DNA from: Leisingera thetidis
GTDB taxonomy: Bacteria > Pseudomonadota > Alphaproteobacteria > Rhodobacterales > Rhodobacteraceae
Assembly: GCF_025857195.1 (NCBI RefSeq)
Contig: NZ_CP109793.1
Location: 1 to 64,000, forward strand
Length of the DNA: 64,000 bases
Direction of reading: 5' to 3'
The notes under the pieces are model-generated. The model had not been told where the DNA came from. It made no database searches and worked only from the letters and a program-made list of their open reading frames with translations. The translations under genes and the position numbers were made by a program. Positions 10,154 to 18,040 of the stretch are shown one piece after another. Each line of letters starts with the position of its first letter. Position 1 is the first letter of the stretch.

Positions 10154-10726
10154 ATGGCTAAGACCAAATACTTTATCGATACCGACATTCAGGCCAAGGC
10201 GAAGGTCACGATCATTGATCATGCCAAGCTGCAAAAGATGAGGAAGGGGGAGAAAGGCGTCCTGTTCGGAAAGCACTCGCCGGATTTGAAGCTGATGAAC
10301 GCCAGTTTCGAATGGGATATGGACGGGAAGACCAAGAAAGCCGTCGGCCTGTCTTCGGTCACCCTGTCGATCCGCTACACCGGCCAGATCTACCTGAGCA
10401 AAGCCATAGATAAGAAATCCAAGTGCTTTTCCCTGGTCAAGGCGCATGAGGAGGAGCACCAGAAGATCTGCGTCAAGGGCGTCAAGGCGATGAATTCCGC
10501 CTGCCAGAAGATCCTGCAGAAACACACCGATGCGATGCTGCGCAAGTACAAGGACGACTATGACGCCTTTGCCCAGGCCGAGGCGAAAGCCGCCCGGAAG
10601 GTGGCGATCGATGCCTACAAGGAAATCGATGACGGGCCGTTCTACAAGGTCGCCGTCAAGAGCCTGTCGATCGACACCGCATCGAATTACGCCAAGATCT
10701 CGCCCCACTGCTCGCAATTCGGGTGA
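10154..10726 (+). CDS. Hypothetical protein with HExxH zincin-like motif
   Basis: 190 aa from ATG 10154; longer in-frame starts upstream lack homology-like sequence. No signal peptide. Residues 96-106 read KAHEEEHQKIC, giving a textbook HExxH zinc-binding pattern (H98, E99, H102) reminiscent of DUF922-like predicted proteases that use HE-x-x-H near a helical tail. The C-terminal half is rich in Lys/Ala helices and ends with several Cys/Ser/Tyr residues. It is convergent with the LysM gene; the two stop codons are about 95 bp apart. A metal-dependent protease is possible but unproven. Confidence 0.6.
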   Translation: MAKTKYFIDTDIQAKAKVTIIDHAKLQKMRKGEKGVLFGKHSPDLKLMNASFEWDMDGKTKKAVGLSSVTLSIRYTGQIYLSKAIDKKSKCFSLVKAHEEEHQKICVKGVKAMNSACQKILQKHTDAMLRKYKDDYDAFAQAEAKAARKVAIDAYKEIDDGPFYKVAVKSLSIDTASNYAKISPHCSQFG

Positions 10727-10809
10727 CGGTGCAGAGGACCGCGCCCGCGGCTGAGGGAGCCTAATGATGGCCGGCCATTCCGGCGGAACGCCGTGACCGG
10801 CCTGCAATG

Positions 10810-10831
10810 CCTGGGAACGGTCATTCCCAGG
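10810..10831. terminator. Hairpin spanning the stop codon of the LysM gene
   Basis: CCTGGGAA (10810-10817) pairs perfectly with TTCCCAGG (10824-10831) around a 6-nt loop that contains the LysM stop codon. It sits between two convergent genes, so a role as a bidirectional terminator is plausible. There is no T-tract, so intrinsic termination would be weak. Confidence 0.4.
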
Positions 10832-12155
10832 TCTTGGCCTTCAGCCCCTTCCTGACCTCGGCGCGCAGTTCGCCCTCGATTTTCTTCACGTTGCTTCTGC
10901 AGAAGGTCTCGAAGGCCATATCAGTTACCGGATCGCGCTGCAGTAACTTGGCAATGCGTTCCCCAAGTTTTTTCTGGTCCATTTTCCCTTTGAGCGTGGT
11001 GGCATTCTGTTCGAGATACACGTGAACAGGTCTGCGACTGCTGTCAGACAGCAGGATCTTTTGGAGAATTTTGCTGGTTCCGCTGACGCCAGACCGCACG
11101 AACAGCTTGACCAGGACTTTGCTGGCGAGTTCCTTGTAAGCTTGCGAGGAAAACCGCTTCACCACGTTCTCGCCAAGCGCTTTAATCTCCTGCTCCAAGA
11201 GGCGGTCGGTCAATTTAGGTATCAGGGGCGATTTCGAGATCAGCCTCGTCGCCAATCTTGCTGCGACTCTGTTGCGGAGGATGTATTCAGCCAGTTTGGG
11301 AGCGACATATCCGCTGATGAACCTCGCTATAGTTGCGCCCGCACCGCCGGCGATTCCGCCCCGGAGCATGGCTTTGCCGATAGCCTTTGCTGAGCTCTTG
11401 TTGGTCACCGGGTCGCCAGCGATTACCTTGCCGATCTGGTTTGCACTCTCGGCAACGACCGCCGTGCCGGCGCCGATTCCGGTGCCCCAGGCAACTGTCG
11501 CCACAGCGGTGGCCGGAGCGGCAAGGGTCATCGCCGCGGCGCCGAATATGACGAAATTGATGTCTCGCACGAGGGAAAGGCCGGTTTTCCAGCCTTCGGC
11601 GGTGCCAACCACATCACTGAGCCAGTTGCCGAGACCGGTGCGGTACATGTTGATCTGCTTTTCAGCAAGCTTCATGCTGAATTCGAAGTGCTTGTAATCC
11701 CGCCTTTTGACGGTTTTTTCCAGGTTGGCGACAGCGCCGTTGGCCATCGCCTGCAAGGCCACCGGGCCGTCGCCGGATCTGATCAGAAACGAGATGATAA
11801 AATGCTCGTCGTCCAGATCGTTTTGCATTTTGTGCCGGTATTTGGCGCTGTCCAGCTCCCGCTTCATCCGCTTCAGGCTCAGGTCCATGGCCCTGTTCAG
11901 CGCCGCTGTGGACTGCTTCCATTCCTTTTCGGACAGCGGGTACTGCTTGTTGCCGACCTTCATGACATAGCATTTCGCCTTTGGGTCCGGCGTATGCACG
12001 ACCATGCCTTTCTTGAGCGGCTGCTTTTTCCGGTACGCCGCCGCCGCGGGTTTGTTCTTGGGGTGCTGGAGGAGGACTTTCAGGTCCTTGACCTTGTACT
12101 TCTTTGCAATATCCTCGAGCGTTTCGCCTTCCTTGACTTTGTGCTGAATCCACAT
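10821..12155 (-). CDS. LysM-domain protein with glycine/alanine-rich hydrophobic core
   Basis: 444 aa, ATG 12155 preceded by a good AAGGAG. Residues 3-55 form a LysM fold (HKVKEGETLEDIAKKYKVKDLKVLLQHP...LKKGMVV), which binds glycan or peptidoglycan-like polymers. Residues about 100-200 are charged helices. Residues about 205-300 are unusually Gly/Ala rich and hydrophobic (VIFGAAAMTLAAPATAVATVAWG; GGIAGGAGATIARFISGYVAP), resembling membrane-inserting segments of toxins or phage/secretion effectors. The C-terminal 140 residues are basic helices. No signal peptide. A perfect CRP-type palindrome is centred 95 bp upstream of the start, so expression is probably controlled by the neighbouring CRP-like regulator. 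Exact function unknown. Confidence 0.7.
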   Translation of the reverse strand: MWIQHKVKEGETLEDIAKKYKVKDLKVLLQHPKNKPAAAAYRKKQPLKKGMVVHTPDPKAKCYVMKVGNKQYPLSEKEWKQSTAALNRAMDLSLKRMKRELDSAKYRHKMQNDLDDEHFIISFLIRSGDGPVALQAMANGAVANLEKTVKRRDYKHFEFSMKLAEKQINMYRTGLGNWLSDVVGTAEGWKTGLSLVRDINFVIFGAAAMTLAAPATAVATVAWGTGIGAGTAVVAESANQIGKVIAGDPVTNKSSAKAIGKAMLRGGIAGGAGATIARFISGYVAPKLAEYILRNRVAARLATRLISKSPLIPKLTDRLLEQEIKALGENVVKRFSSQAYKELASKVLVKLFVRSGVSGTSKILQKILLSDSSRRPVHVYLEQNATTLKGKMDQKKLGERIAKLLQRDPVTDMAFETFCRSNVKKIEGELRAEVRKGLKAKTWE

Positions 12156-12241
12156 GACCGGGCTCCTTCCGCCGGCGGCTGACCGCTCTGCGGTACAGGA
12201 GGCCGCCGGGTCCGCAGTCTAGCCCCTTGGCGGCCGCGGGC

Positions 12242-12259
12242 CTGTGACGCGCGTCACAG
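12242..12259. promoter_or_regulatory. Perfect CRP-type binding site
   Basis: CTGTGACGCGCGTCACAG is an 18-bp perfect palindrome matching the classical cAMP-CRP consensus TGTGA-N6-TCACA at all ten consensus positions. It lies between the end of the CRP-like gene and the LysM gene, centred 95 bp upstream of the LysM start codon, an ordinary position for activation. Confidence 0.75.
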
Positions 12260-12283
12260 CGCGGGCATATGCGGAGAAGGGCG

Positions 12284-12976
12284 TCAGCCCGCCGCGGCAA
12301 TTCTTGCCAGCCCGGCCGGGTCCAGAAGGATGATCCAGCCGTCAGCCAGGCCGATCAATCCCGCCTTCTGCCATTTGCGCAGGCAGCGGTTCACGTTCTC
12401 CCGCGATCCGCCGATCATGTCTGCGATCTCGGATTGCGACTGGGCCAGCCGTTTTGCCGGCCTGGCGCCGCCGCCGGACGCCAGGCGCAGCAGGGTCCGG
12501 GCCAGCCGGGGCGGCAGCTGGAGAAAGGCGATTTCCATCATCCGTTCGTCCGAGCGGCGCATCCGCGCGCACAGCAGTTCGATCAGCCTGACGGCTAGGT
12601 CCGGAGCGGTCTGCAGGACTTGCAGAAAGGCGTGCCGTTCGAGAATGAGCAGCGTGCAATTGGTCAGGGCATGCGCGTCTGCGCTGCGCCCGCCGCCGTC
12701 CAGCAGGGCGATTTCGCCGAAGACGTCGCCCTGGTTGAGATCGGTCAGGACGACATCGCGTGCGGTGGGCGCCATCGCGCTGATCCGTACGGTGCCGCGG
12801 GCGATCGCCATCATGCTGTCGCCTGGCGAGCCGCAGCGGAAGATCTGCGCGCCGGCCTCATGCCGGCGCAGATGCGCGCGGGCGGCCAGGCCGTGCAGCA
12901 CCGTCCTGTCGAGCCCGGCAAACAGGGCGCTTTGTGCCAGCAGCGCAGCTTTGGCGGCGAGGCTTTCCTCCGTCAT
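12284..12976 (-). CDS. CRP/FNR-family transcriptional regulator, cAMP-type
   Basis: About 230 aa from ATG 12976 (GTG 12985 is also in frame). The N-terminal cNMP-binding domain contains FGEIALLDGGGRSADAHA, the phosphate-binding cassette with the Glu and Arg that hold a cyclic nucleotide in CRP. The C-terminal winged helix has recognition region SQSEIADMIGGSRENVNRCLRKW. No N-terminal Cys cluster, so not an oxygen-sensing FNR. Transcribed divergently from fecR-cyclase, whose product could supply its ligand. A 16-bp palindrome and the shared 130-bp intergenic region suggest co-regulation. Confidence 0.9.
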   Translation of the reverse strand: MTEESLAAKAALLAQSALFAGLDRTVLHGLAARAHLRRHEAGAQIFRCGSPGDSMMAIARGTVRISAMAPTARDVVLTDLNQGDVFGEIALLDGGGRSADAHALTNCTLLILERHAFLQVLQTAPDLAVRLIELLCARMRRSDERMMEIAFLQLPPRLARTLLRLASGGGARPAKRLAQSQSEIADMIGGSRENVNRCLRKWQKAGLIGLADGWIILLDPAGLARIAAAG

Positions 12977-12998
12977 GGTCGTCACAATCCGCGTTTGG

Positions 12999-13014
12999 CG
13001 CCGGAAATCCGGCG
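12999..13014. promoter_or_regulatory. Palindrome in the crp-fecR divergent promoter region
   Basis: CGCCGGAAATCCGGCG is two 7-bp arms around AA, 23 bp upstream of the CRP-like ATG. It is not a CRP consensus. It could be an operator for another factor or a 5' UTR hairpin. Confidence 0.35.
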
Positions 13015-13108
13015 ATTCCGCATTTCATTTGGTCATCCCCTAAAACTAGGCCATTATGGGTATCTGATCATCATGCTGAAGCGGTCTTGGCGAAAACGCG
13101 GGGGGTGC

Positions 13109-13633
13109 ATGTTGAGGAAAGCGTTTCTGATTTTTGCCAGTGTTCTGGCTGCTGCCGTTGCGGTGAGCAGCGCAGCTGTGGGCCAGCAGGGCGGGTCCTG
13201 CCAAACAACCGAAGCGAGCGATCCGCCGCGGGTCATTCTGAGCTGCGCGAACGGGCTGGTCATTGAGGCGGAAGCCCCGGGCGCAGGCGCATCCGGATTC
13301 CGGCTGCCGGCCCTGCAGGCGCCGCCCGTGTCGGTCGATGTGACCAGCCGGGGCGTGTTGGTCACGCTGCCGCCCGGCAAGGGGCCATTTCAGATCATGA
13401 CCCCGCACGCCATCGTTTCGGCGCGCGGCACCCTGTTCGTTGTGGACGTCACTGCAGCCGGCACGGCGGTTTTCGTCGTTGAAGGGCTGGTCGAAGTACG
13501 CCGCCTGGATGGCAGCGATCCGGTGGAGCTGGGCGGGGGCGACGGGGTCACGGTGTCGGCGGGAACGCCGATGGAGGTGAAGCAATGGCCCGCTGAGAAG
13601 GTTTCGGCACTCCTGATGCGCTTTGGGCGATGA
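13109..13633 (+). CDS. FecR-domain periplasmic protein
   Basis: About 174 aa; ATG 13109 follows a G-rich ribosome site, and an in-frame ATG lies at 13073. Starts with a clear signal peptide (MLRKAFLIFASVLAAAVAVSSAA). The FecR fold is recognisable in PHAIVSARGTLFVVDVTAAGTAVFVVEGLVEVRR. FecR domains here are usually periplasmic sensors paired with a membrane protein. The stop overlaps the start of the CHASE2 cyclase (ATGA), so the two are translationally coupled and likely act together, FecR as a periplasmic partner of the CHASE2 sensor. Confidence 0.82.
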   Translation: MLRKAFLIFASVLAAAVAVSSAAVGQQGGSCQTTEASDPPRVILSCANGLVIEAEAPGAGASGFRLPALQAPPVSVDVTSRGVLVTLPPGKGPFQIMTPHAIVSARGTLFVVDVTAAGTAVFVVEGLVEVRRLDGSDPVELGGGDGVTVSAGTPMEVKQWPAEKVSALLMRFGR

Positions 13634-15447
13634 AGTCGCGGCTGCCGCTTTGGGCTGCAGCGGCGGCGGTGATCGCGGCCTGGGCCTGGGCCGGGCTGCT
13701 GGGGGTTCACCATATCGCGGCGCGCGCCAGCGCCCTAGACCGGGCCGAGGCGGTGTTCGCCGACTGGCGGCTGCTGATCGCCGGGCCGCGCCCCGCGCCC
13801 CGGGACGTGACGGTTGTTGCGCTGGATGATACCACCGTGGCGGCGGCCGGCGGATACCCTGTCAGCCGCAGGGCGCTGGCGGAGCTGGTCCGCGCGATTG
13901 CAGCGGGCGGCGCCAGGGTGGTGGCGCTGGACCTGCTGCTGGCCGACGGGACCGAAGCTGACGGCGAGCTGGCGCGGGCATTGGAGAGCCTTCCGGCGGT
14001 GATCGCGTCAGCCGGGCTGTTCGGCCCGGACGAAGCCGACCGGCCGGCGGTGCCGAAGACCTCCGGTGAAATCAGGCCGCGGCCGGAGTTTGCCGCCGCC
14101 GCCTCGGTGGGGCTTGCCAATATCTCGGCCGATGCAGGCGGCACGCCGCGGCACCTGCCATTGGTGTTCGAAACTAGTGAAGGCCTTTCCCCGTCCTTTG
14201 TCCTGCAGGCGGTTTCGCTGTTCCTCGGCGATGCCGTGCCGCTGGTGCCAGGCGGCGCGCGGGTGGCGGGGGAGGTCCGGCCGATGGACATCGCCTGGCA
14301 TCTGCCGCTCCGGTACTACGGGGCGCGCGGCACGGTCAGGACAGTCAGCGCGCAGGCGCTCTTGGACGGGGCGGAAGCCGGCCTGGACGGGCAGCTGGTG
14401 CTGCTGGGGGCGACGGCAACTGCGGTCGGCGACCGTTTCAGCGTGCCCTTTGACCAGGTCATGCCGGGGGTCGAGATTCTGGCGACCGGCATTGCCAATT
14501 TGCTGCACGGCTCTCAGCTGGTGCGCGACGGCCGGGTGCGGCGGCTGGATGCGGCGGCCACGCTGGCGCTGGCGGCCTGCGGCGTTCTGGCGGTATCGCT
14601 GCTGCCGCTGGCGGCGGGAAGCACGGTTTTCCTGGGCCTGCTGGCGGGTTGGGCTGCTGCGGCCGCGCTCCTCTTCGGCAATGGCTACTGGTTCAGCCTG
14701 GCGCTGCCGCTTGCCGGTGCGGTGCCGCCGGTTTTGTGCCTGGTTCTGGTGCGCCAGATGTTCGACCGGAGACAGGCCAAGCTGCAGGTGATGGCCCGGC
14801 AGGCCCTGGGCCTGTTTCACGCTCCGGCTCTGTCCCGCCGGATTGCGGATGATCCGGGTTTTCTCAAATCGCCGCGCGCGCAGGACGCCGCGATCATGTT
14901 CGTCGATCTGGGCGGGTTTACCGGCACCTCCGAGCGCCTCGGGCCGGCCGCGACCCGCGACCTGCTGAAGGAGTTTCACCAGCTTGTCGTGGAGGAAGCC
15001 GACCGGCTGGGCGGCGTTGTGCTGGATTTCATGGGCGACGGCGCCATGATCGGCTTTGGCATTCCGGACCCGGGGGCGGAGGATGCGGAGCAGGCGCTGC
15101 GGGCAAGCTTCGGCCTGGCAAGCCGTATCCGGTCCTGGATTGCGGATTCGCCGGAATGCGCAAGCCTGAAGGGAATGCGGGTGGGGGTGCATTGCGGCCC
15201 AATCATCCTGTCGCGGCTGGGTCATGAACGGCAGCAGCAGATTTCGGCCTCCGGCGATTGCGTGAATGTGGCCAGCCGTCTCATGGAGGTCGGAAAAGCG
15301 CATGGGGCGGCGATCACCGCGTCGTCCCGCCTGCTGTCGCGTGCAGGCCGGACGGCGGCAGACCTGCCCCGGCCGGATGTGACGAAGCCGGTCAAGATCC
15401 GGGGGCGCCGCGGAGACATCGAAGTTGTAATGTGGATGCCGGCCTAG
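13630..15447 (+). CDS. CHASE2-domain class III adenylate/guanylate cyclase
   Basis: 605 aa. N-terminal membrane anchor (about residues 7-25), periplasmic CHASE2 sensor (about 30-290), two to three membrane helices (about 305-380), then a class III cyclase domain (about 415-590). The cyclase shows FVDLGGFTGTSERLG and FMGDGAMIGFG with both metal-binding aspartates, VGVHCGPII, and SASGDCVNVASRLM near the transition-state Asn/Arg. It should make cAMP (or cGMP) in response to an envelope signal. Coupled to fecR by a 4-bp overlap and next to a CRP-type regulator and a CRP site. Confidence 0.9.
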   Translation: MKSRLPLWAAAAAVIAAWAWAGLLGVHHIAARASALDRAEAVFADWRLLIAGPRPAPRDVTVVALDDTTVAAAGGYPVSRRALAELVRAIAAGGARVVALDLLLADGTEADGELARALESLPAVIASAGLFGPDEADRPAVPKTSGEIRPRPEFAAAASVGLANISADAGGTPRHLPLVFETSEGLSPSFVLQAVSLFLGDAVPLVPGGARVAGEVRPMDIAWHLPLRYYGARGTVRTVSAQALLDGAEAGLDGQLVLLGATATAVGDRFSVPFDQVMPGVEILATGIANLLHGSQLVRDGRVRRLDAAATLALAACGVLAVSLLPLAAGSTVFLGLLAGWAAAAALLFGNGYWFSLALPLAGAVPPVLCLVLVRQMFDRRQAKLQVMARQALGLFHAPALSRRIADDPGFLKSPRAQDAAIMFVDLGGFTGTSERLGPAATRDLLKEFHQLVVEEADRLGGVVLDFMGDGAMIGFGIPDPGAEDAEQALRASFGLASRIRSWIADSPECASLKGMRVGVHCGPIILSRLGHERQQQISASGDCVNVASRLMEVGKAHGAAITASSRLLSRAGRTAADLPRPDVTKPVKIRGRRGDIEVVMWMPA

Positions 15448-15543
15448 GATCAGGAATCATAACCAGTAGATGACGGTTGCTGCGAGGGCGATGGCTGAGA
15501 GGAAGACTTTCGGCCGGGGATGCAAGCGCGTATCCCTTTGTCT

Positions 15544-16353
15544 GGGATTGCCAACTTATTTTCGGATGATTGAAAAGTTGTGGGACCCTTGTCAATCAGG
15601 CGGCTATTTCAGTCGCATAGGTATTCCAGAGGTCGAAAGCATCGGTCCTGGCGTGGAGGTAAGAGATGGTGGAGAGTCGATAGCGGCGGGGGCGGAAGAT
15701 CGTGTTGATTTGATCGTGAGCGGCGAGGAACCTCTGGGATTGCCCGGGTGACTTGAAGCGGCCCATCAACTTCTCGCGTATCCGGGTTGGCCTGTGCGAT
15801 CCCTCAATCCGGTTGTTCAGGCCCTTGTGCGCACGATGATCGGCACCCAATGCAAGGTCCTGGATCGGCTTGAAATAGCTGCGCAACTTGTCCGTGATCA
15901 TGACACGCGCCTCACCGAACCGGTTGATCAGCCTTGCCAGAAACCGCCTTGCAGCCTTGGCGTTCCTCTGCGGCTGAACGAAAATGTCCAGCACGTTGCC
16001 GCTCGCGTCGATCGCCCGCCAGAGCCAGTATTTCCGGCCGCAGATCGGGATGACGACCTCATCGAGATGCCATTTGTCGGCTGCGACCGGTCTGTCACGC
16101 CTGATGCAACCGGCGAAGTGGACCCCCCAAACGGTTTACCCATTTCCCGATCGTTTCCCGGCTGACCATCATACCCCGAGCGGCGAGAAGATCCTCGACA
16201 TCCGCAGTGCTGAGCGCGAAGCGATGGTAGACCCAGACGGCATATGCCACGACCTCACGAGGAAAACGGTAGCCTTTCAGGCGGGGCATGGCGGACGGTA
16301 TATTCATACTCAACGCCTGACCAGGCACCGCTCTGCAAACAAGTTGGCAATCC
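15544..16353 (-). mobile_element. IS6-family element, copy A
   Basis: About 810 bp bounded by inverted ends GGGATTGCCAACTT (15544) and AAGTTGGCAATCCC (to about 16353). The transposase inside (about 15596-16328, minus strand) begins with FPREVVAYAVWVYHRFALST and ends with the family C-terminus, with DDE-type pieces IPICGRKYWLWRAID and VMITDKLRSYFKP. A frameshift near 16110 in a G-run separates the N-terminal helix-turn-helix from the catalytic domain. Its right end abuts the stop codon of the sigma-factor gene. Inverted relative to copy B. Confidence 0.88.
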
Positions 16354-16355
16354 CC

Positions 16356-17216
16356 CTACAAGAAGCTCTTCGGCGTCAGGTCTCGTTGGCGCATGGCCTT
16401 CCGCAATTTCTCGAAACCACGTTCGCGCAGCTGCCGGACGCGTTCCCTCGAAATACCGTATCGCGTACTGAGACTTTCCAAGGTTGCAGGAGGGTCGTGG
16501 AGCTGCGTCGCGACGACGATGTCGCGTTCACGATCTGGCAAGGCGGATAGCAATTCGACGAGCTTGCGGCGCAGCACCGCTGTCTCCAACCTCTGCAGGG
16601 GAGCCGGATCTTGGAGACTTTCCGGATCGACCAGGAGGGCGATACGATCCTCGCTCTCATCACCGAAGGTGGGGACATTCAGGGAGTGGTCCCGTCTCGT
16701 GACTTGTGCTCGCAACTCATCCACCCGCTTGGCGTCGACGCCAAGCGAAGCGGCGAGCCGCGCGTCGGCTTCCGCGCGGTCGATCCGGGGATTGGCTGCC
16801 GTCTCCGCATCAAGGGCCGCAATTTGTACGGCCGCCCTGCGCATTTGCGGGGAATTGGGCGGCTTGACAATAGACATGTTCGCCCTTTTGTAGGCTTGCA
16901 CCTCCGCACGCACCCACCAGACCGCATAGGTCGCGAAGCGATTTTCGCGATCAGGATCAAAGCGATCTGCGGCTTTCAACAGTCCAATGTTTGCCTGCTG
17001 GACCAAATCCGGGTCGGCCTCTCCGGAACCCGGCTTAAACCGCTTTGCAACTGATGCAGCCATGGGCGCGAAAGCGTTGATCAACCTGTCGCGCGCGCGG
17101 CTGTCGCCATGTTCCTGCCAGGCTCGGACCAGATAGCGCTCCTCGTCCGCAGTCAGCATGTCCGTACTACGTACGCGGTGCGCGCGGCTTCCCCAGTTCC
17201 GTATATGCTTGTCCAT
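16356..17216 (-). CDS. RpoH-like (sigma-32 family) RNA polymerase sigma factor
   Basis: 286 aa. Region 2 contains DLVQQANIGLLKAADRFDPDRENRFATYAVWWVRAEV, with the conserved NIGLL and aromatic melting motif. Region 4 has LLSALPDRERDIVVATQLHDPPATLESLSTRYGISRERVRQLRERGFEKLR. Overall layout matches RpoH, but the region-2.4/3 junction (SIVKPPNSPQMRRA) departs from the usual RpoH box, so this is a divergent paralogue. The stop codon lies within three bases of the IS6 end, so the natural C-terminus may have been altered by insertion. Divergent from the Cys-tailed MarR gene with an 85-bp AT-rich promoter gap. Confidence 0.88.
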   Translation of the reverse strand: MDKHIRNWGSRAHRVRSTDMLTADEERYLVRAWQEHGDSRARDRLINAFAPMAASVAKRFKPGSGEADPDLVQQANIGLLKAADRFDPDRENRFATYAVWWVRAEVQAYKRANMSIVKPPNSPQMRRAAVQIAALDAETAANPRIDRAEADARLAASLGVDAKRVDELRAQVTRRDHSLNVPTFGDESEDRIALLVDPESLQDPAPLQRLETAVLRRKLVELLSALPDRERDIVVATQLHDPPATLESLSTRYGISRERVRQLRERGFEKLRKAMRQRDLTPKSFL

Positions 17217-17301
17217 AGGTTACCGTCATTTGATTTTGAAACGATACTATTATAACCGCATCGCTATTGTCAAAATAGTTTAGATTCGATACCAGTATGG
17301 C

Positions 17302-17904
17302 ATGATTGATGAGTTCCAGACACCGGATCGCATTGCGGAACTGCTAACCCATGTCGGCCGGTCGACAAGGATCGAAGATGGGCGCTCCGAACTAACAGCA
17401 GCGCAGTGGACCTGCTTACGCTTCTTTGCGCGTGCCAATGGCAGCACGCGCACCCCATCGAGCTTCGCCAGCTTCCAGGCGACGACGCGGGGCACAGCCT
17501 CTCAGATCATCAAGTCGCTCGAGAGCCGGGGTCTGATTACGCGGCGGCGCTCGGAGAGAGACGGCCGCAGCGTGTGCTTCGACTTGACCGAAACGGCCTA
17601 TGAGATGCTGGCCTACGATCCGCTCCGCGATCTAGTAGGCGTGATCAAGCAATTGGAAACTGCAGAGCGCGATCGGTTTCTTGACACGCTGTCGAGACTG
17701 GCCTCCGCGCTGGCTGGCCAAAGGGGTGTGCCCGCGTTTGGCACTTGCCGGGACTGCAGCCACTTTGGGACCTCAGGGGGCACGGCCTATTGCGCTTGCA
17801 TGGCGGTGCAGTTGGCAACCGCTGATATCGACAAGCTGTGTGGCAGTTATCGTGGTCCGGCGTTCGGCGCACAGAATGAAGAAGACCGTCATGGCGCAAC
17901 GTGA
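17302..17904 (+). CDS. MarR-family regulator with C-terminal cysteine cluster
   Basis: 200 aa. Winged helix-turn-helix in residues about 30-115 (LTAAQWTCLRFFARANGS ... GTASQIIKSLESRGLITRRRSERDGR). The last 60 residues carry C-x2-C, C-x-C and a final Cys (GTCRDCSHFG, YCACM, KLCGSY), which looks like a metal, Fe-S or redox-sensing tail. Divergent from the RpoH-like sigma gene and overlapping the start of a Mrp-like ATPase gene, so it probably regulates this small locus. Known target not identifiable. Confidence 0.82.
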   Translation: MIDEFQTPDRIAELLTHVGRSTRIEDGRSELTAAQWTCLRFFARANGSTRTPSSFASFQATTRGTASQIIKSLESRGLITRRRSERDGRSVCFDLTETAYEMLAYDPLRDLVGVIKQLETAERDRFLDTLSRLASALAGQRGVPAFGTCRDCSHFGTSGGTAYCACMAVQLATADIDKLCGSYRGPAFGAQNEEDRHGAT

Positions 17905-18040
17905 ACAAACCTCACTCCCCCGCATGATCCCCATCAGCAGCGGCAAGGGCGGCGTAGGCAAATCCACCGTCACCGCGAACATCGCCGTTGCCATGGCCGA
18001 TGCTGGTCTGTCTGTCGGCATCGTGGATGCTGGCGTGATT
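17891..18040 (+). pseudogene. Mrp/ParA-like P-loop ATPase, truncated by IS6
   Basis: Starts MAQREQTSLPRMIPISSGKGGVGKSTVTANIAVAMADAGLSVGIVD with the deviant Walker A SGKGGVGKST typical of Mrp/MinD-type ATPases (iron-sulfur carrier family). About 50 residues are present before the left end of IS6 copy B (GATTGCCAACTT at 18038) cuts it off. The ATG overlaps the 3' end of the MarR gene. The remainder is not found on the other side of the IS, so flanking DNA was lost or rearranged. Confidence 0.8.

Noticed and set aside
10154..12155. Contractile-injection or T6SS locus suggested by the LysM and HExxH proteins
   Set aside because: No tube, sheath, baseplate or spike genes anywhere in the window.
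13707..15303. Long open frames antisense to the CHASE2 cyclase, and similar antisense frames over other GC-rich genes
   Set aside because: Expected shadows of high-GC coding DNA; Arg/Ala/Pro-rich without domains.
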